A stretch of DNA of 64,000 nt from Desulfosporosinus meridiei DSM 13257 (GTDB lineage Bacteria; Bacillota; Desulfitobacteriia; Desulfitobacteriales; Desulfitobacteriaceae). A program made the position numbers and the translations under genes. The stretch spans positions 4,732,501 through 4,796,500 of the forward strand of contig NC_018515.1 of the NCBI RefSeq assembly GCF_000231385.2. The letters are read 5' to 3'. The notes below the pieces were generated by a model, which had not been told where the DNA came from, did not search any database, and saw only the letters and a list, made by a program, of their open reading frames with translations. Of this stretch, positions 49,234 to 58,326 are shown one piece after another. Every line of letters starts with the position of its first letter. The first letter of the stretch is position 1.

Positions 49234-49674
49234 TTACCCTAGATTTACTTGGTTTTTTAAAATACTTAACAAGTCTGTGATTTCCAACGCTGTCTGGCGA
49301 TAGACTTCCAGAGAACCCATCCATGGATCAATTATGTCTCGGTTTTCTCCTCCCCAGTTTCCCAAACGTCGGATTTTGTGAATCCAATGAGGGAACCGAC
49401 GTTTTAAGCCTTCTTCTTGAGCCAATGTCATAGGGATAACCCAATCCGCATCAGCCATCAGCTCCTCAGTAATTCTTCTAGCACGATGCTGAGAAAGATC
49501 AATTTCCTGTTCTTTAAGAATCTCTACCACATGAGGACTAACCTGATCTCCATCCCAGGCAGCCAATCCAGCCGAATTTACTTGAACCAAATCACCGAAC
49601 ATAGACCGGCCAATCCCTTCAGCCAGTGGACTGCGGCAGGTATTTCCCGTACAAACAAATAAAAGTTTTAACAT
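49234..49674 (-). CDS. ywlE: Low-molecular-weight protein phosphatase, YwlE-like arginine phosphatase
   Basis: A 146-aa phosphatase. The P-loop CX5R is CTGNTCR (Cys8, Arg14). The threonine at position 12 matches Bacillus YwlE, where this residue selects phosphoarginine over phosphotyrosine, so it probably reverses McsB-type arginine phosphorylation. The general acid is in DPWMGSLEVY. The start is ATG 49674 with GAGGTGAG 7 nt upstream; a GTG four codons earlier overlaps that site. No mcsB lies in this window. Confidence 0.9.
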   Translation of the reverse strand: MLKLLFVCTGNTCRSPLAEGIGRSMFGDLVQVNSAGLAAWDGDQVSPHVVEILKEQEIDLSQHRARRITEELMADADWVIPMTLAQEEGLKRRFPHWIHKIRRLGNWGGENRDIIDPWMGSLEVYRQTALEITDLLSILKNQVNLG

Positions 49675-49755
49675 TATAAAACTCACCTCAATTGAAGAAA
49701 AAAATGGGTTACATTAAATAACAGTAGCGACAATTGTCTAAATCGTTAAAATAAG

Positions 49756-50340
49756 CTAAAAAAGAAGTTTGATACCAATTAATAGCAACGCCAATCCGCC
49801 GAATAATTCCGCCCTATCTCCCAACCTTGTCCCCATTACTCGTCCTAAAACCAAACCGATTCCAGTCATCAATCCCGCAATCATGCCCATAATCAGGACT
49901 GTCATAAGGATATCTGCTCGAATAGTCCCAAGTGAAAACCCGACACTTAAGGCATCTAAACTTACACTTGCAGCCAAAAGATAAATACCGTATCCTTCCA
50001 GAGAGCTTTGATTGGTAATATTCCCAGCAAAAAAGGCCTGTCTAGCTTCTCCAAAGGGCAAACTTTGCTTTGCCGGCCAATAAATCTTATAGAGCATTCT
50101 GACTCCTAAAACAATTAGAACGAAAGCTCCAGCCAAACTTGCAAATTGCCCCAAAATTGAGCCCAAAGCTTGACCGAGCATCATGCCGCCAAGAGGCATA
50201 AACACGTGAAATACAGCTACCACTAAAGCTAACCTGACCATCATGCTCTTTCTAATACCGGCTAACCCAATTGCGAGAGCTAAGGAAAATGCATCCGCTC
50301 CCAAAGCAGTTGCAACAGCCACAACCCATAAGAAATTCAT
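49756..50340 (-). CDS. mntP: MntP-type manganese efflux pump (YwlD)
   Basis: A 194-aa membrane protein with six helices. The conserved acidic residues are in ALGADAFSLALAIGL near the start and AASVSLDALSVGFSLGT in the second half, the repeated motif of the MntP/YebN family that exports Mn(II). The start is ATG 50340 (MNFLWVVAVATALG) behind GGAGGGGAAGGG. No yybP-ykoY manganese riboswitch fits into the 62-nt gap upstream. Confidence 0.93.
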   Translation of the reverse strand: MNFLWVVAVATALGADAFSLALAIGLAGIRKSMMVRLALVVAVFHVFMPLGGMMLGQALGSILGQFASLAGAFVLIVLGVRMLYKIYWPAKQSLPFGEARQAFFAGNITNQSSLEGYGIYLLAASVSLDALSVGFSLGTIRADILMTVLIMGMIAGLMTGIGLVLGRVMGTRLGDRAELFGGLALLLIGIKLLF

Positions 50341-50402
50341 ACCCTTCCCCTCCGTTCCCCTATGTATATGCAATGGAAAGGGATGATTAGACGAATTACT
50401 TT

Positions 50403-51449
50403 CTAAATGTGTTGAGTTCGCTTTCCCGCTGCTTTTTCTAAGCGGTTCATCACCGCGCTCCCTAAGCCACCTTCTTCAATACCTTCAACCAAAATTAAAT
50501 CCATTTTCCTTTCATCACACAATCTTAATCCTTCAAATATATTCCTTGCCACTTCCGAAGGTTGATCTTTTGAACCTAGAACAAACAAAAGATCAGGATG
50601 CCGGTCATGCAAATAGGATGCACTTTCCAATGTACACAGTACTCCCACTTTTTTAAACCTGGAATGTCCTCTGATGATTTCTTGAACCATTCGTTGTACG
50701 ACTCTTTCCCGATGCCCGCTCACCAAAATTAATTCGCCCTGAGGCGCGTAATGCCTGTATTTCATTCCAGGAGCTCTGGGAGCTTGATTTTCGGAACAAG
50801 AATCTGTATAAACGTCCCCTAATACCGCTTCTAACTGTTCCCTGGTAATCCCACCCGGACGAAGAATAGTGGGAACCTCCCCACTCACATCAAGCACTGT
50901 TGATTCCAAACCAACTTCACAAGCTCCTGCATCAAGAATTAGGGGGATCTTCCCTTTCATATCCCGCCAGACATGACCGCCTCTGGTTGGACTAGGCTTT
51001 CCGGAAAGATTAGCACTAGGTGCGGCAATCGGAACCCCTGCCTCCTCGATTAAGCGTAGGGCAACGGGATGACTGGGCATACGAACAGCAACATTATCTA
51101 GGCAGGCAGTTACAATATCCGGAATTAAGCTGGTTTTTGGCAAGATTAAGGTTAATGGACCCGGCCAAAAATTCTTAACACATAACTCTGCTGAAGACGT
51201 CCAATTATTTACGCAAGAGTTGGCCATAGCAAGACTGGAAACGTGCACAATTAACGGATTATCTTGAGGTCTTCCCTTGGCAGCAAAGATCTTAGCACAT
51301 GCTGAAGCATCTAAAGCATTTGCTCCCAGCCCGTAAACTGTTTCTGTTGGAAAGGCTACTAACTCGCCTGCTCTTAGCCACTCCGCGCCCTCTTTAATTA
51401 GTTCGGCTTCGGGATTGACTCTATCAACAGATCTTCTTTTTGTTTCCAT
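50403..51449 (-). CDS. L-threonylcarbamoyladenylate synthase, Sua5 type
   Basis: A 348-aa enzyme of the tRNA t6A modification pathway. It has an N-terminal YrdC domain (about 15-215; LVAFPTETVYGLGANAL and SANLSGKPSPT) and the C-terminal Sua5 domain (about 235-345, APGMKYRHYAPQGELILV), and is thus the long Sua5 form rather than short TsaC. The start is ATG 51449, about 6 nt after GAGGTG; the ATG two codons earlier is too close. That ribosome site overlaps the prmC stop codon. Confidence 0.94.
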   Translation of the reverse strand: METKRRSVDRVNPEAELIKEGAEWLRAGELVAFPTETVYGLGANALDASACAKIFAAKGRPQDNPLIVHVSSLAMANSCVNNWTSSAELCVKNFWPGPLTLILPKTSLIPDIVTACLDNVAVRMPSHPVALRLIEEAGVPIAAPSANLSGKPSPTRGGHVWRDMKGKIPLILDAGACEVGLESTVLDVSGEVPTILRPGGITREQLEAVLGDVYTDSCSENQAPRAPGMKYRHYAPQGELILVSGHRERVVQRMVQEIIRGHSRFKKVGVLCTLESASYLHDRHPDLLFVLGSKDQPSEVARNIFEGLRLCDERKMDLILVEGIEEGGLGSAVMNRLEKAAGKRTQHI

Positions 51450-51455
51450 TTTCAT

Positions 51456-52301
51456 TCACCTCGCCAAGATCACTCGGTCACGTCCAGCCAAATCCGAAAA
51501 GACTTCGGTTTTAAGGCCATTTAAATTAAATAGCTTGCAAACAGCTTCTGCCTGATTCCAGCCAATCTCCATCAGCACTTTCCCTTGAGGATTCAATAAG
51601 GGTCGTATCCCACTCGCTAAACGTCGATAAAAATCCAATCCATCCGTTCCACCTAAAAAGGCCATAGCCGGCTCATGGAAAATCTCAGGTGCGCACTGGC
51701 GATAGTCTTCAGGAGAAACATAGGGAGGGTTTGTAATCACATAATCCCAAGACTCTCCCCGAATGGAATCTAAAAAATCCCCTTCACGCCATTGTACCGC
51801 AACCCCTAACTGTTCGGCATTTTTCCGAGCCACCTCTAGTGCTCCTGGAGAAAGATCAACTCCAAGCACTTCTGCTATCGGAAAAAAATGCGCTAGAGAA
51901 ATTGCCAAGGCACCACTGCCTGTGCAAAGGTCTACAACTTTAACAGGCCGGCCCGACCCTTCTTTATGGTCTTGCCGTAAAACATCTAAGCATTTCTCGA
52001 TTAAAACCTCGCTGTCGGCACGGGGAATAAGTACTCTTTCATCAACATAAAAAGAAAGCCCCATAAATTCTTGTCGACCTAAGATATACTGCAGCGGGAC
52101 GTTCTCAGAGCGTCGTTGTATGAGTTTCCGATAATGTTCCGACTCTTGCTCCGATAAAATTCGATCCCAATCCAAGTATAGACGATCTCTTGTCACCTTT
52201 AGAACTTCAGCTAATAACAAGTCTGCGTCAAAGCGAGAATTATCAATTCCTTTTTTTAGAAGTTCACTCTCGCCCCAACGCATTCCATCAATTACTTTCA
52301 A
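51456..52301 (-). CDS. prmC: PrmC, release-factor glutamine methyltransferase
   Basis: A 281-aa SAM-dependent enzyme that methylates the Gln of the GGQ motif in RF1 and RF2. The SAM site is VVDLCTGSGALAISLA and the catalytic motif is VITNPPYVSPEDY. The start proposed here is TTG 52301 (MKVIDGMRWGESELLKKG) with AAGGGG 9 nt upstream. The longer frame from ATG 52358 has no ribosome site and runs through the TCGAA-type repeat, giving a Ser/Thr-rich leader foreign to the family. It follows its substrate gene prfA, as usual. Confidence 0.94.
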   Translation of the reverse strand: MKVIDGMRWGESELLKKGIDNSRFDADLLLAEVLKVTRDRLYLDWDRILSEQESEHYRKLIQRRSENVPLQYILGRQEFMGLSFYVDERVLIPRADSEVLIEKCLDVLRQDHKEGSGRPVKVVDLCTGSGALAISLAHFFPIAEVLGVDLSPGALEVARKNAEQLGVAVQWREGDFLDSIRGESWDYVITNPPYVSPEDYRQCAPEIFHEPAMAFLGGTDGLDFYRRLASGIRPLLNPQGKVLMEIGWNQAEAVCKLFNLNGLKTEVFSDLAGRDRVILAR

Positions 52302-52316
52302 ACCTGCAAACCCCTT

Positions 52317-52358
52317 ACTCGATGTTCGAGACTCGCTACTCGTAAGTTCGAATCTCAT
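52317..52358. repeat. 7-bp-periodic TCGAA repeat between prfA and prmC
   Basis: On the minus strand ATTCGAAC is followed by TTACGAG, TAGCGAG, TCTCGAAC and ATCGAGT: CGA recurs about every 7 bp. A similar run is at 6507-6540. It falls exactly between the prfA stop and the proposed prmC ribosome site. Confidence 0.55.
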
Positions 52359-52365
52359 TTAACAA

Positions 52366-53436
52366 TTACTGTATTTCTGCTTTTAGCCGTTCTGCCTGAT
52401 CAGAAGAGTTAAGGGCTTCAATAATCTCACCCAAATCCCCCGTCAAGATCGTATCCAAGCGGTGCAGAGTAAGGTTTATTCGATGATCCGTCACACGCCC
52501 CTGAGGAAAATTGAAGGTTCGTATTCTCTCACTTCGGTCTCCGGTACCTACTTGATTCTTGCGTTCAGAAGCTTGTTCACCCATGGCTTCTTCTTGTGCT
52601 TTCTCTAAAATTCGAGCACGTAAGACCCGCAAAGCTTTCTCTTTATTCTTAAGCTGTGATTTTTCATCCTGGCAAGAAGCAATAATTCCAGTCGGTATAT
52701 GGGTAACACGAACCGCTGATTGGGTTGTATTTACACACTGTCCCCCCGGTCCACTGGAGCAATAAACATCAATCCGCAGATCATTCGGGTTAATAGAGAC
52801 TTCGACTTCCTCTGCTTCAGGAAGAACCGCTACTGTGGCAGTCGAAGTATGAATTCTACCGGAAGATTCTGTGGCTGGAATCCGCTGAACACGATGTACG
52901 CCACTTTCAAATTTCAATTTACTGTAAGCCCCGTGGCCTTCTATCAGGAAAATAATCTCCTTATAGCCCCCAGCATCAGAATAACTAACACTGAGAACTT
53001 CAACCTTCCAGCCCTGACCTTCTGCATAGCGTGTGTACATACGATGAAGGTCACCTGCAAACAATGATGCCTCATCTCCTCCGGCTCCTGCGCGGATCTC
53101 CATAATGACATTTTTCTCATCCAAGGGATCCTTTGGCAAAAGCAGAATTCGAATTTGTTCTTCTAATTCCTCGGATTTTAATAATAAGTTTTCTTTTTCT
53201 TGCTCAGCCATCTCCTGCATTTCGGGATCCAACTTTTCTCGTAGCAGGGTCTCGGTCTCATCTAACTCCCGCTTCACTTCTTGATATTCCCTAAACACTG
53301 TGACGAGATTTGTCATCCCCGCCTGAGCTTTAGCATATTTTTGCCATTCGCTCTGGTTAGAGATAATTTCCGGATCACTAAGGAGTTCTGTTAATTCATC
53401 ATATTTCCGTTCAATTTCATAAAGTTTCTCTAACAT
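52366..53436 (-). CDS. prfA: Peptide chain release factor 1
   Basis: A 356-aa factor that reads UAA and UAG. The specificity tripeptide PAT ([10 protein letters not shown]) and the catalytic GGQ ([15 protein letters not shown]) are present, which separates it from the RF2 gene at 12812 (SPF). Normal length. The gene starts 16 nt after the DUF1385 gene stop and is followed by prmC, which methylates the product. Confidence 0.98.
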   Translation of the reverse strand: MLEKLYEIERKYDELTELLSDPEIISNQSEWQKYAKAQAGMTNLVTVFREYQEVKRELDETETLLREKLDPEMQEMAEQEKENLLLKSEELEEQIRILLLPKDPLDEKNVIMEIRAGAGGDEASLFAGDLHRMYTRYAEGQGWKVEVLSVSYSDAGGYKEIIFLIEGHGAYSKLKFESGVHRVQRIPATESSGRIHTSTATVAVLPEAEEVEVSINPNDLRIDVYCSSGPGGQCVNTTQSAVRVTHIPTGIIASCQDEKSQLKNKEKALRVLRARILEKAQEEAMGEQASERKNQVGTGDRSERIRTFNFPQGRVTDHRINLTLHRLDTILTGDLGEIIEALNSSDQAERLKAEIQ

Positions 53437-53452
53437 TTTTACACCTCAAAAA

Positions 53453-54334
53453 TTACGAAAGTTCTTGACCTGAATCTAATACGCCCTTTAAAGCTGCTAG
53501 GGCAACTTCCAACTGAGCATCATCCGGTTCTCGTGTTGTTAATTTTTGCAATAACAAGCCAGGAACTACAAACCAATACAACCATGGAGACTCCAGATTT
53601 CGCGAGGAAAACTTTAAGACCTCGTAGGCAATCCCAGCCACCAGGGGCATGAGCAACATACGAGAAAGCAACCGCCACCACAAGGGATATAGCCCCACAA
53701 AAGCAAATACAAAAACACTTACAATAACAACTATAAGTAGAAAACTAGTCCCACAGCGAGGATGGAGCCTTGAAAAAGAACGTGCATTATCTACAGTAAG
53801 ATCTTTCCCTGCTTCATACGTAAATATTGCTTTATGCTCTGCTCCATGATATTGAAAAACTCTTTGAATGTCTTTAAGTCGAGATATTAGCAGTATATAC
53901 AAAAAGAAGATTACGAGTCTTATTGCCCCCTCTAAGATATTCTGCCCTACCGGGCCAACCACCCTTGCTTGAAATAAGTGTGCTGCTCCGGTGGGCAATC
54001 CGACAAAAAGTAAAAGACCTAAGGCAAAGGCAACGCCTATTGTAAAGGTCATTTCCCAAAAACCAAGTTCTTTTCCATCCTTTTCTTCTCCCATAGAACG
54101 ATTGGCGGAAAATGTCAAGGAGCGAGTTCCAAGGACCAAGGAATCAACAAGTGCAACAAAACCTCGAATCAAGGGTAATTTCAGGATCGATTTTGATGAC
54201 CATGTATTGAGCTTACTGTGAGTAACTTCAATCTCTCCATTGGGCAGCCTTACCGCAATAGCACTCTCCTGGGGCCCGCGCATCATTACACCTTCGATGA
54301 CCGCTTGCCCGCCATATTGAACCGGTCTGCTCAT
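53453..54334 (-). CDS. DUF1385 membrane protein
   Basis: A 293-aa integral membrane protein with about four helices (about 95-125, 140-155, 200-220, 225-245). Family hallmarks: YGGQAVIEGVMMRGP at the N-terminus, FQYHGAEHKAIF and HPRCGTSFLL in the middle. The conserved His, Glu and Cys suggest metal binding, but no function is established. It regularly lies between rpmE and prfA in clostridia. The ATG at 54334 has GAGGACGAAGGG upstream. Confidence 0.88.
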   Translation of the reverse strand: MSRPVQYGGQAVIEGVMMRGPQESAIAVRLPNGEIEVTHSKLNTWSSKSILKLPLIRGFVALVDSLVLGTRSLTFSANRSMGEEKDGKELGFWEMTFTIGVAFALGLLLFVGLPTGAAHLFQARVVGPVGQNILEGAIRLVIFFLYILLISRLKDIQRVFQYHGAEHKAIFTYEAGKDLTVDNARSFSRLHPRCGTSFLLIVVIVSVFVFAFVGLYPLWWRLLSRMLLMPLVAGIAYEVLKFSSRNLESPWLYWFVVPGLLLQKLTTREPDDAQLEVALAALKGVLDSGQELS

Positions 54335-54367
54335 CCCTTCGTCCTCCTCTATTATATGGAGGCGCAG

Positions 54368-54425
54368 TGCGCGAAGTTCTGGGCTCGAAGGTGAACTATC
54401 GCCCTTCGCACCGCGTACTCGCGCA
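54368..54425. repeat. GC-rich imperfect palindrome upstream of the DUF1385 gene
   Basis: Outer arms TGCGCGAAGT (54368-54377) and ACTCGCGCA (54417-54425), with a one-base bulge, enclose inner arms CGAAGG (54386-54391) and CCTTCG (54403-54408). It is more GC-rich than the flanks and lies between the DUF1385 gene and the rpmE terminator. Confidence 0.55.
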
Positions 54426-54442
54426 TCACTTTAAGTAATTAC

Positions 54443-54472
54443 GCAAAAAGCAGAGCTTGCGCTCTGCTTTTC
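54443..54472 (-). terminator. Terminator of rpmE
   Basis: Near-perfect palindrome AAAAGCAGAGC/GCTCTGCTTTT with a 4-nt loop and TTTTTGCG on the minus strand. A second smaller hairpin (CAACGGCC with GGTCGTTG) lies at 54478-54496. Confidence 0.88.
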
Positions 54473-54498
54473 CACCAGCAACGACCGCAGGCCGTTGT

Positions 54499-54696
54499 TT
54501 ACATCCCATATTTCTTTTTAAACCGATCAACCCGTCCGCCAGCATCGACAAACCGCTGTACCCCGGTATAGAAGGGATGGCATTTTGAACAAATTTCCAC
54601 TTTAATGTTCATTTTTGTACTTCCGGTTGGGATAACTTCTCCACAAGCACATGTAACAGTGGTTTGTTCATATTTTGGGTGAATTTTTTCTTTCAT
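54499..54696 (-). CDS. rpmE: Ribosomal protein L31 (zinc-binding form)
   Basis: A 65-aa 50S subunit protein. Cysteines at 16, 18, 36 and 39 (CAC and CSKC) form the zinc site, so this is the C+ type that zinc-starved cells can replace. The motif [20 protein letters not shown] is diagnostic. In Bacillus rho and tdk flank it; here glpX lies directly upstream. Confidence 0.97.
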   Translation of the reverse strand: MKEKIHPKYEQTTVTCACGEVIPTGSTKMNIKVEICSKCHPFYTGVQRFVDAGGRVDRFKKKYGM

Positions 54697-54821
54697 GTCT
54701 TCACCTTCTTTCCCATTTGGATCGAGGCGCTTTTTTGTCGCACCTTAAAAAACAATTCCAGTCAACTCTTACTATTCTAGCACAAGGAGTATTAAACGGT
54801 CAAGGATTGTCTTTCTAAGTT

Positions 54822-55793
54822 TTAACAACCCTTCATAGCATAGCGTGGCTTTTTATCAAAACTATGACTTGCTTCAATAAAGCGAACGGTTCCGGTCTTA
54901 CCGCGAGCCACAACAGTATGAGTCAGGGCACCCTTCGCAGTAAAGGTAACCCCCCGTACTAAAGGACCTTCTGTTATTCCTGTGGCAGCAAAAAAGACAT
55001 CATCGCCCTTTACCAAATCATCCATTGTTAACAATTTATGAACATCCGTAATCCCCAGAGCCTTAGCACGAGCTATATCTTCATCGTTTTCCGGCCATAA
55101 ACGCCCTTGCATCTCTCCACCAATACAGCGGAGGGCCGCCGCAGCGAGAACCCCTTCCGGGGCTCCACCGACCCCCATCATCATATCCACCCCAGTATCT
55201 TCAAAACCACAAGCCACCGCCGGAGATACATCTCCATCAGTAATGAGACGAATTCTCGCCCCACAAGCACGCACATCTTTAATCAGCTTATGATGTCTTG
55301 GCCGATCCATAATTACAACCGTGATATCTTCCATACTCTTACCTAATGCTTTGGCAACATTGGCAACATTCTCCGCTACTGGGGCATCAAGATTTATCCG
55401 TCCAACAGCGGCAGGTCCTACAGCAATTTTATCCATATACATGTCCGGAGCATGAAGCAGGCAGCCTTTCTTAGCGATTGCTACAACCGCTATTGCTCCG
55501 GCCATACCTTTGGCCACAATATTTGTTCCCTCGAGTGGGTCAACAGCCACGTCTAACTGAGGTTTTTCTCCGTTGCCAACTCGTTCTCCAATGTATAGCA
55601 TCGGAGCTTCGTCCATTTCCCCCTCTCCAATAACCACTGTCCCATCCATATGAATAGTATCAAAAACCGCTCGCATCGCTTCCACTGCGGCGTTATCTGC
55701 AGCATCTTTATTTCCGAGACCTACCCAACGCGCCGAGGCTAAGGCCGCAGCCTCTGTCACTCTGGCAAATTCCATTGTAAGTTCTCTCTCCAA
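54822..55793 (-). CDS. glpX: Fructose-1,6-bisphosphatase class II
   Basis: A 323-aa gluconeogenic phosphatase (fructose 1,6-bisphosphate to fructose 6-phosphate). Metal-binding and catalytic motifs are VVIGEGEMDEAPMLYIGE and VAVDPLEGTNIVAKG; VGGAPEGVLAAAALRC is the sugar-phosphate region. The start proposed is TTG 55793, 8 nt after AAGGGGG; a TTG two codons earlier sits on the edge of that site. It follows fba and fsa, which act on the same sugar phosphates. Confidence 0.95.
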   Translation of the reverse strand: MERELTMEFARVTEAAALASARWVGLGNKDAADNAAVEAMRAVFDTIHMDGTVVIGEGEMDEAPMLYIGERVGNGEKPQLDVAVDPLEGTNIVAKGMAGAIAVVAIAKKGCLLHAPDMYMDKIAVGPAAVGRINLDAPVAENVANVAKALGKSMEDITVVIMDRPRHHKLIKDVRACGARIRLITDGDVSPAVACGFEDTGVDMMMGVGGAPEGVLAAAALRCIGGEMQGRLWPENDEDIARAKALGITDVHKLLTMDDLVKGDDVFFAATGITEGPLVRGVTFTAKGALTHTVVARGKTGTVRFIEASHSFDKKPRYAMKGC

Positions 55794-55942
55794 TTTCAAT
55801 TCCCCCTTAAATCTTAACCCAACCTTAAAGAATTATTCCATTGATTGTGAAACAGAATGAAACCACTTTTAAAATCTCTATCTTATTGTGACACGCTTTT
55901 ATTTGTTTTTCAACCAAGTTTCATAGGTACTCTATATAAACA

Positions 55943-55987
55943 TAAAAATTTGGCATTACCTTATCTATTCAGATAGGCCAATGCCAA
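55943..55987 (-). terminator. Terminator of the fba-fsa transcript
   Basis: Two-part stem: outer TTGGCATT/AATGCCAA and inner TATCT/AGATA, then ATTTTTATG on the minus strand, 20 nt after the fsa stop. Confidence 0.82.
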
Positions 55988-56006
55988 TTTTTCTATAAAA
56001 GCAGTT

Positions 56007-56645
56007 CTATCGTTTTTTCCAATCCGCCAAAAACTTTTCGATGCCGGCATCTGTTAATGGATGGCGGAAAAGTTGCCTCAGTACCCCAAAAGGAACCGTT
56101 GCAAAATCCGCTCCTATTTTTGCCGATTCAGTCACATGGACTGGATTTCGTATACTTGCAGCAATAGTTTTGGTTGAGATGCCATGAGCCTGATAGATCT
56201 CGCAGATATCAGCTAACAGATTTAGTCCGTTTTCCCCGATATCATCCAGCCGACCAAGAAAAGGACTAACATAGGATGCACCGGCCCTAGCTGCCAGTAA
56301 GGCCTGGTTAGCTGTAAAGATAAGTGTAACGTTTGTTTTTATCCCCTTGCTGCTTAATACTTTTACAGTTTTGAGACCCTCTTCTGTCATCGGAATCTTA
56401 ATTACAATGTTTGGATGAATAGCAGCCAGTACATGTGCCTCCTGCAACATCCCTTCATGATCAAGGGCTATTACTTCTGCACTAATCGGGCCATCAACAA
56501 TCCCAATCACTGTGTTAAGAAGTTCATGGAAGTCCTTTCCTTCTTTAGCAACTAAACTGGGATTTGTAGTAAGCCCACCGATTACTCCCATATTCCAAGC
56601 TTGCTTAATCTCTTCGATATTTGCAGAGTCTAAGAAAAACTGCAT
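56007..56645 (-). CDS. fsa: Transaldolase-like fructose-6-phosphate aldolase (TalC/FSA family)
   Basis: A 212-aa short-form class I aldolase/transaldolase. It begins [17 protein letters not shown]; the Schiff-base lysine is in [27 protein letters not shown] and [19 protein letters not shown] are the family marks. Short TalC members are either true transaldolases or fructose-6-phosphate aldolases; with the nearby transketolase pair, transaldolase activity in the pentose phosphate pathway is plausible. It is 43 nt after fba. Confidence 0.93.
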   Translation of the reverse strand: MQFFLDSANIEEIKQAWNMGVIGGLTTNPSLVAKEGKDFHELLNTVIGIVDGPISAEVIALDHEGMLQEAHVLAAIHPNIVIKIPMTEEGLKTVKVLSSKGIKTNVTLIFTANQALLAARAGASYVSPFLGRLDDIGENGLNLLADICEIYQAHGISTKTIAASIRNPVHVTESAKIGADFATVPFGVLRQLFRHPLTDAGIEKFLADWKKR

Positions 56646-56688
56646 TCAGCTACCTTCTTTCTAAAGTGCATTCTTTCTAGTGGGTGAG

Positions 56689-57543
56689 TTATGCCTTTCC
56701 AGTGCTCCCAAAAATCCGAATTTTTTCTTGAATTATCTTTGTAGCTGCTTCTCGAGCGGGCCCTAACATTTTTCGAGGATCAATTTCCTTCGGATTTCCT
56801 TCAAGGGCTTGACGGGCAGCAAAAACAAATGCCTCCCGGATATTTGTATCGATATTAACTTTACAGACACCTCGTGAAATAGCTTCACGTAACGCATCCT
56901 CCGGCACTCCTGAAGAACCGTGTAATACCAAGGGTGTGGAGACTCTTTCTCTAATCTGAGTTAAACGATCAAAATCAAGTTTGGGAGTACCCTTGTATTG
57001 CCCATGGGCTGTTCCTATAGCAATTGCTAAAGCATCTACTTGAGTTTTCTGTACAAAATACTCAGCTTCTTCAGGGTCAGTAAACAAGGCCTCCCGTTCA
57101 CTGACCGTAATGTCATCCTCTGTCCCACCGATTTTCCCTAATTCTGCTTCAACGGAAATACCCAAATGCCGTACGGCTTCAATTACTTTGTTCGTTAAAG
57201 CAATATTATCTTCAAGAGGATGCTTGGATCCATCAATCATTACTGAAGAAAACCCATGGCGTGCGCATTGCATTACTTGAGCGAAACTTGTGCCATGATC
57301 TAAGTGTAATGCAATTGGCACACTTGCTTTTTCGGCCGCTAACTTCGTTAAGGTCGTAATGTACTCAATTCCTGCATATTTTATTGCACCTTGACTTGCT
57401 TGGATGATTACAGGGGCTTTTTCCGCCTCTGCTGCAGCCACTATCGCCTGGACGATCTCCATATTATTACAATTAAAGGCACCCACTGCATATTTTCCTT
57501 TTTGCGCCTTATCTAATAATTCGACCATCGATACTAACGCCAT
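56689..57543 (-). CDS. fba: Fructose-bisphosphate aldolase class II
   Basis: A 284-aa zinc-dependent aldolase of glycolysis and gluconeogenesis. Zinc-binding histidines are in ALHLDHGTS, AIGTAHGQY and LVLHGSSGVP; the NIDTNIREAF motif binds phosphate. The ATG at 57543 has AGGAGG upstream and lies inside the last codons of the preceding zinc-ribbon gene (10-nt overlap), which indicates coupling. The fba-fsa pair ends in the terminator at 55943. Confidence 0.97.
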   Translation of the reverse strand: MALVSMVELLDKAQKGKYAVGAFNCNNMEIVQAIVAAAEAEKAPVIIQASQGAIKYAGIEYITTLTKLAAEKASVPIALHLDHGTSFAQVMQCARHGFSSVMIDGSKHPLEDNIALTNKVIEAVRHLGISVEAELGKIGGTEDDITVSEREALFTDPEEAEYFVQKTQVDALAIAIGTAHGQYKGTPKLDFDRLTQIRERVSTPLVLHGSSGVPEDALREAISRGVCKVNIDTNIREAFVFAARQALEGNPKEIDPRKMLGPAREAATKIIQEKIRIFGSTGKA

Positions 57544-58220
57544 TTTTTTTCCTCCTCCATTGATCTCGAGACATGTTGACCCCGCAACGGACTATTGATA
57601 AGCCAAGTCTTATTCTCTTCCAAATAAACAGATTTTATTCCTTCAATTTGGCGGACATTATCTGAGCTATCCGCGTAAATAATTCCTACCGCTTCACAGC
57701 ATTCACAATAAAGCTCGACACGGTCTGGCAACAGTTCAAAGGTTAACTGGTGATTGCCACAAGCACACCCTAAATCTCCTTGCCTAGCTAAGCTGCGAAG
57801 ATAATCTAAAACCCAAAGCATTACTTCAGGATTTTCAAACTCTTCCTCGTACCCTAACTCTAATGCCAATTCCCCGAGGGATTTTTCACGTTCACGACAA
57901 GCCTGTGTAACTTTTTGCTTTGATCCGATATAACCCACCGAAGCTCCCACATCAGGGCAAGTAAGAGGCAGAGCTTCTTTGCCCCAGATTGCATGATGGT
58001 TTAATTTTAAATAATGGGTCTCCCCACAGTAAGCACAAGCATAGGCGACGTTAAACTGTCTCCGATTTCTGCTGGTTACCGACATCAGTTGACGTCCACA
58101 ACCACAATGGAGATTCTTACGTCCTTGCCGAGAAAATGCAAAGAGAGAGAGGGCATGAAATTCTAGCTCTCCACATTGGGAACACTGTATAGCTATCGTA
58201 GTATTTGTCGTTAGAATCAT
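57534..58220 (-). CDS. Unrecognised multi-zinc-ribbon protein overlapping fba
   Basis: 228 aa with at least four cysteine clusters: CSQC (about 13-16), HCGCG (about 39-43), CAYC (about 62-65) and CACG plus CECC (about 152-177). Between them is a mainly helical stretch (SLGELALELGYEEEFENPEVMLWVLDYL). This layout suggests several zinc ribbons, possibly for nucleic-acid or protein binding. The start is ATG 58220 with GAGGTGGG; its stop overlaps the fba start by 10 nt. I do not recognise the family. It may regulate or act with the fba transcript. Confidence 0.75.
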   Translation of the reverse strand: MILTTNTTIAIQCSQCGELEFHALSLFAFSRQGRKNLHCGCGRQLMSVTSRNRRQFNVAYACAYCGETHYLKLNHHAIWGKEALPLTCPDVGASVGYIGSKQKVTQACREREKSLGELALELGYEEEFENPEVMLWVLDYLRSLARQGDLGCACGNHQLTFELLPDRVELYCECCEAVGIIYADSSDNVRQIEGIKSVYLEENKTWLINSPLRGQHVSRSMEEEKKWR

Positions 58221-58326
58221 AATTCCCACCTCTTCCTACAGCTTATACTTCGTCATGCAAGAAGATTTTCCTGCCTTTGCTATAAAAGAAAACTAGGTCA
58301 GTCAGGAGGGAACCACTTTCTAGGAC

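Noticed and set aside
50341-50402. Manganese (yybP-ykoY) riboswitch before mntP
   Set aside because: The gap is only 62 nt and has none of the conserved loop sequences.
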